This document shows positions 6,509 to 9,424 of a stretch of 9,424 bases of DNA, one piece after another. Below the pieces are notes generated by a model, which saw nothing but the letters and a program-made list of their open reading frames with translations, was not told the DNA's origin and ran no database searches. This stretch comes from DATEMK01 sp035275625 (GTDB lineage: Bacteria; Bacteroidota; Bacteroidia; AKYH767-A; OLB10): the NCBI GenBank assembly GCA_035275625.1, contig DATEMK010000596.1:1-9424 (forward strand), written 5' to 3'. Position numbers and translations under genes: made by a program. The first letter of the stretch is position 1, and each line of letters begins with the position of its first letter.

Positions 6509-7761
6509 TTTTCTTCGGGTTTAATTAAACTTTCGCTATCAAGTAAGTAGCCTGCATCTTTTGCAATTTCATCCTGCTCTGTAATTCCTGAAATTATTTG
6601 TGTGTATCCATCTGCTTCGTTTCCAACTGTAACTTCTGTTGCCTGTAACATTTTATTTTCCTTTTGTGCATTTTCTTTTTTCAGCCAAACAAATTTTCTA
6701 TTGCCAAGAGACAATAGGGAAGAAGAAGGAATGACAAGATATTTTCCTGTTGATTCCAATTCAGCACTTACAATGGAATTGATTTTTAATTCCTGCGATT
6801 CATTTTTCAGATACACCCTTGCCTGTATAAACTTTTGTCCTTCTTTAAATGCAGGTTCAATAAAATTGAGGCTTGCCATAATCGAATCATCAGGCAGTAA
6901 CTGGCTTTTAATTTTCACAGGAAGATTCGTCTTTATTTCTGCTCCTTCGTTTGCATCAAAAGCAACAATAGCATACACTTCTTTGCAATCATTCAGCACA
7001 AACAATGTTTGTCCTTTGCTTACATAATCGCCTTCGCTGATTCTTCCGGTTGACTGCATTTGGCTTGCAGGCGTTGATTGTTGTGCATTGGTTCCACCAT
7101 TCATGCCGTTCATGCCTGGTGATGCGGAAGAAGGATTTTGAGATGAACTACTTTGCTGTTGTTGAAAATCATAAAAAATAAATCCGTTGTATGGACTGTA
7201 AACAGTAATTGATTTTAATGTTTGTCCGGTTGTTTCAATTTCACTGATTTGCTTTTCAGATAGTCCAAGCAGTTTTAATTTCTGTTTTGTTGCATCAAGA
7301 AGATTTGTATCACTTTTTGTTTTCAGGTGATGCAGGTATTCCTCTTCGTAAGTATTTAATTCAGGACTATACAACTCAAGCACTTTATCTCCTTTGTGTA
7401 CATATTGATAATTCAATTTCAAATAAAGTTTTTCTATTCTGCCGCCCGTGCGAACCGCAACTTTATTATTTTTTCTATCATCAAAAGCTATGTATCCTGA
7501 AGCATGAATAGTTTGAGTAATGTTTTTAATTGTAGGATGAATAGTTTCTGCATTTGACAAAACAGTTTTGTTTGCCGGTTCTAAAACATTCCGGAGTGTG
7601 GTGTCAGAATTTTTCTGTTCATGTTTCATTCCAGACATATCATCCATCTTCATTCCTTCATGCGATTGCATGGCATGAGTTTCATGGCTCTCCTCTTTTT
7701 TATTATTGCAACTAACAATAAAAAAAAGCAGAATGATGATATGCAGAATAGTCTTTTCCAT
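6505..7761 (-). CDS. CusB-like periplasmic adaptor (membrane fusion protein), first copy, Met/His-rich lipoprotein
   Basis: I prefer the ATG at 7761 (418 residues) over one nine codons upstream at 7788. It lies one nt after the TolC-like gene's stop, is preceded by a GGAG sequence, and gives a normal lipoprotein signal (MEKTILHIIILLFFIVSC, lipid Cys18) without a nine-residue KRRK-rich extension. A Met/His-rich segment at about residues 26-47 (HETHAMQSHEGMKMDDMSGM) follows. The adaptor core comes next: lipoyl half one (RTGGRIEKLYLKLNYQYVHK), a hairpin ending LKLLGLSEKQISEI, lipoyl half two (SEGDYVSKGQTLF), then barrel and membrane-proximal domains. An unusual low-complexity insert of about 40 residues, rich in Gln, Ser, Gly, Asn, Pro and Met (about 200-239), interrupts the second lipoyl half. 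Such proteins link the RND pump to the outer-membrane channel and can bind Cu(I)/Ag(I). The Met/His content favours copper or silver over zinc or cobalt. Confidence 0.9.
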   Translation of the reverse strand: MEKTILHIIILLFFIVSCNNKKEESHETHAMQSHEGMKMDDMSGMKHEQKNSDTTLRNVLEPANKTVLSNAETIHPTIKNITQTIHASGYIAFDDRKNNKVAVRTGGRIEKLYLKLNYQYVHKGDKVLELYSPELNTYEEEYLHHLKTKSDTNLLDATKQKLKLLGLSEKQISEIETTGQTLKSITVYSPYNGFIFYDFQQQQSSSSQNPSSASPGMNGMNGGTNAQQSTPASQMQSTGRISEGDYVSKGQTLFVLNDCKEVYAIVAFDANEGAEIKTNLPVKIKSQLLPDDSIMASLNFIEPAFKEGQKFIQARVYLKNESQELKINSIVSAELESTGKYLVIPSSSLLSLGNRKFVWLKKENAQKENKMLQATEVTVGNEADGYTQIISGITEQDEIAKDAGYLLDSESLIKPEEK

Positions 7762-7762
7762 T

Positions 7763-9022
7763 TTATTTTTTCTCCGTTTCAAATTCATATTCTGCTTGCA
7801 ACTTCAATACGCTGTTGAGTTTATCAAAGTATTCCATTTGCTTCATTAAAGTCATATCCCATGCATCGAGCAGAATGAAAAAACTCCCCGTATTTTGTTT
7901 GTAAGCGAGCAGTGATGTTTCCAGGTTCTTTTGATACGATGGAATTATTTCACTTTCGTAATTTTTTAATTGTTCCTTTTCAAATCTCAACATGGCAAGT
8001 TTTTCCGAACTCATTTTTACAGCCATCAGTTGCATCGTTTCTTTTTCTCTTTGCATAGCAGCTATTTCAAAACCCATTGATTTAACTTCTGATTTATACA
8101 TGCTTGCCGACCACGGAGCAATCGGTATGGTTATCATTCCCATAACAGAAAATTCATTAGGCATTCCGAACATCTGCATGTGCTGTGCCTTGATTCCGAA
8201 ATCAGGTTTTCTGAAGGATGACATGTATTTCTGATTCAGGGTCATTGATTCAATTGAATTTTCGATGGAGATAATATCACTTCGCTTAACAGATGAGGTG
8301 TCAAGAAATAAAAGTGTTTCATAATTATTTATAACAATGCTTGTATCAATGCTAAAAGAAGAATTGATGTCACGGTTCATCAAAATGTTCAACCCGATAT
8401 TGCTCTCTGTAATCTGTGAGTTCAGCATTGATTTCATGTTTTTTAAATCGGTTGTTTTAGCCTGCGCCTTATAAATAGTGCTTAAATCAGATTGGTTGTA
8501 TTTGTAGCGTTCTGAAGCAGTTGCAATAAAAAGATTGAGCAGTTGAAGATTCTCCTCTATTGTTTTCATTTTTTTCTCAGCCACATATCGCTGATAGTAA
8601 AGCAGCTTTGCATTGCTGCGCAAAATATTCTTTGTCCATTCAGCATCATTTTGTTTTACGCTTGCAAGAGAATTGATGTAATTTTTTTTTGCGTTCAACC
8701 TTGAATTATTCGGAATCATTTGCTCAACAGAAAACATCAGCCCTGCCTGGTTCATTGGGTCGTCTTTTGATTTGAGCATCATGAAATCATAAGGAAACCT
8801 GTCGAGTCCGAATGAAGCAGTTGGCGGCATCCAGCTTTTTGCGCCTTCTGCCTGCGCCTGTATGGATTTTATTTTTGATTCATACATCAGGATTTCCGGA
8901 TACGATGTTTCTATTTTCTGAAAAATAGTTCCCAAACTCAGATGTGTTGTATCCTGAGCAACCACTGATGCAGTATGAAGCATCAGAAAAATAATAGTGA
9001 TATGTTGAATTATTTTTTTCAT
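7763..9022 (-). CDS. TolC/CusC-like outer-membrane efflux channel
   Basis: This 419-residue protein has a signal peptide (1-22, ending SVVAQ) and the two long helical repeats of outer-membrane factors, for example SYPEILMYESKIKSIQAQAEGAKSW near the N-terminus and the coiled segment around 310-360. Lengths of 400-450 are typical for the family. It forms a trimeric channel that receives substrate from the RND pump through the adaptor ring. Unlike E. coli CusC it has no lipobox cysteine, so it is probably not lipidated. A Met-rich patch at 281-296 (HMQMFGMPNEFSVMGM) precedes a strand segment (ITIPIAPWSASMYKSEV), consistent with a copper/silver-type channel, although no role in metal binding is proven for it. 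The start codon overlaps the pump gene's stop codon as ATGA, and the stop lies one nt before the first adaptor's preferred start. Confidence 0.9.
   Translation of the reverse strand: MKKIIQHITIIFLMLHTASVVAQDTTHLSLGTIFQKIETSYPEILMYESKIKSIQAQAEGAKSWMPPTASFGLDRFPYDFMMLKSKDDPMNQAGLMFSVEQMIPNNSRLNAKKNYINSLASVKQNDAEWTKNILRSNAKLLYYQRYVAEKKMKTIEENLQLLNLFIATASERYKYNQSDLSTIYKAQAKTTDLKNMKSMLNSQITESNIGLNILMNRDINSSFSIDTSIVINNYETLLFLDTSSVKRSDIISIENSIESMTLNQKYMSSFRKPDFGIKAQHMQMFGMPNEFSVMGMITIPIAPWSASMYKSEVKSMGFEIAAMQREKETMQLMAVKMSSEKLAMLRFEKEQLKNYESEIIPSYQKNLETSLLAYKQNTGSFFILLDAWDMTLMKQMEYFDKLNSVLKLQAEYEFETEKK
7772..7775 (-). promoter_or_regulatory. Possible ribosome-binding site (GGAG) supporting the 7761 start
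   Basis: On the minus strand the sequence before the preferred start of the first adaptor gene reads CGGAGAAAAAATAAAA and then ATG. GGAG is 10 nt from the start codon, slightly long for a Shine-Dalgarno site. The match is short and lies inside the end of the TolC-like coding region. Many Bacteroidota genes do without such sites, so it is only supporting evidence for this start. Confidence 0.3.
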
Positions 9023-9424
9023 TCTTTAATGTCTAACACTTGTAACTTTCCAAATTTTTTAAGTTCGCGGTCTTTCACTATTTGGTAAATCAAAGGCAGA
9101 ATTATCAGCACAAAAAAGACAGCAGTAATCAACCCGAAGACAAATGGAATGGCAATGGGTTTCATCACATCACTTCCAACACCTGTTGATGCAAGCACTG
9201 GAATCAATCCAAGAATATTTGCAAGGTTGGTCATCAGTATGGGTCGCACACGAGGAGAGGCACCATTAAAAATTGCAGTCCTGATGTCATCGTGAGTGAT
9301 GTTGGAATTCTTCTGAACCATTTCACCTATTGAATTATTCAGGTATGTAATCATTATAACACCTACCTCAACCGCAACTCCAAAAAGCGCAATAAATCCA
9401 ACAGCAACTGCAACGGAAAAATTT
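9019..9424 (-). CDS. cusA: CusA/CzcA-type heavy-metal RND efflux pump, C-terminal part only
   Basis: The reading frame is open to the window edge, giving the last 134 residues. Codons upstream of 9354 read FIALFGVAVEVGVIMITYLN, the penultimate membrane region of the heavy-metal-efflux (HME) RND family. The conserved cytoplasmic segment GASPRVRPILMTNLANILGL follows, then PVLASTGVGSDVMKPIAIPF and the last helix (FGLITAVFFVLIILPLIY). These correspond closely to the end of CusA, with the same RVRP, TG.GS and PI/I..P landmarks. The pump uses the proton gradient to move metal from the periplasm or membrane out through the TolC channel. The CusA methionine triad and the proton-relay residues lie upstream of this fragment, so Cu/Ag versus Co/Zn/Cd specificity cannot be read here. 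It rests on the Met/His-rich adaptors downstream. The stop overlaps the channel gene's start. Confidence 0.93.
   Translation of the reverse strand, partial: NFSVAVAVGFIALFGVAVEVGVIMITYLNNSIGEMVQKNSNITHDDIRTAIFNGASPRVRPILMTNLANILGLIPVLASTGVGSDVMKPIAIPFVFGLITAVFFVLIILPLIYQIVKDRELKKFGKLQVLDIKE

Noticed and set aside
6602..7027. 141-codon plus-strand frame opposite the first adaptor gene
   Set aside because: It is antisense to a clear adaptor gene and has no motif. It is an artefact of AT-rich codons on the other strand.
1..9424. CRISPR arrays, insertion sequences, tRNA or rRNA genes
   Set aside because: No spaced direct repeats, transposase motifs, terminal inverted repeats or RNA-gene-like segments were seen. 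Almost the whole window is occupied by coding sequence on one strand.

Overview
All identifiable genes in this AT-rich window lie on the minus strand, so transcription runs from position 9424 towards 1. Three things point to Bacteroidota: A/T-rich gene leaders with few clear Shine-Dalgarno sites, short hydrophobic lipoprotein signals, and a Cus-type efflux operon ordered RND pump, TolC, adaptor, adaptor. I cannot name a genus. The genes are very tightly packed: several starts and stops overlap as ATGA, most gaps are 1-34 nt, and the longest is 82 nt. No convincing promoter or terminator is visible, so the window looks like the inside of one long operon, or of two fused end to end, cut at both ends.

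Region 1 (9424 to 5402) is a heavy-metal efflux system of the CusCBA (Cu(I)/Ag(I)) type. It holds the C-terminal end of a CusA-like RND pump, a TolC/CusC-like outer-membrane factor, and two different but related CusB-like periplasmic adaptors, both predicted lipoproteins. Met/His-rich stretches in both adaptors, and a Met-rich patch in the outer-membrane factor, favour a soft monovalent metal. No separate CusF-like metallochaperone is seen.

Region 2 (5383 to 158) is an exported electron-transfer module. In order it holds a small Tat-exported protein of unknown function, an NrfC/PsrB-type protein with four [4Fe-4S] clusters and its own Tat signal and lipobox, a ten-helix NrfD/ActC-type quinone-interacting membrane protein, an Ig-like protein with one C-terminal membrane helix, a class I monoheme cytochrome c, an outer-membrane beta-barrel porin, and a second small lipoprotein monoheme cytochrome c. 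The simplest reading is electron flow between the quinone pool and periplasmic cytochromes through NrfD and the Fe-S protein. No molybdopterin or multiheme catalytic subunit is present in the window, so the terminal substrate is unknown. The module could be a reduced relative of alternative complex III, Qrc or Nrf, or its catalytic subunit may be encoded elsewhere.

Region 3 (136 to 1) is the N-terminus of a universal stress protein that continues out of the window.

The most interesting aspect is the combination: a duplicated-adaptor copper/silver efflux system apparently co-transcribed with an NrfCD-type redox module that has unassigned accessory subunits and no visible catalytic subunit.
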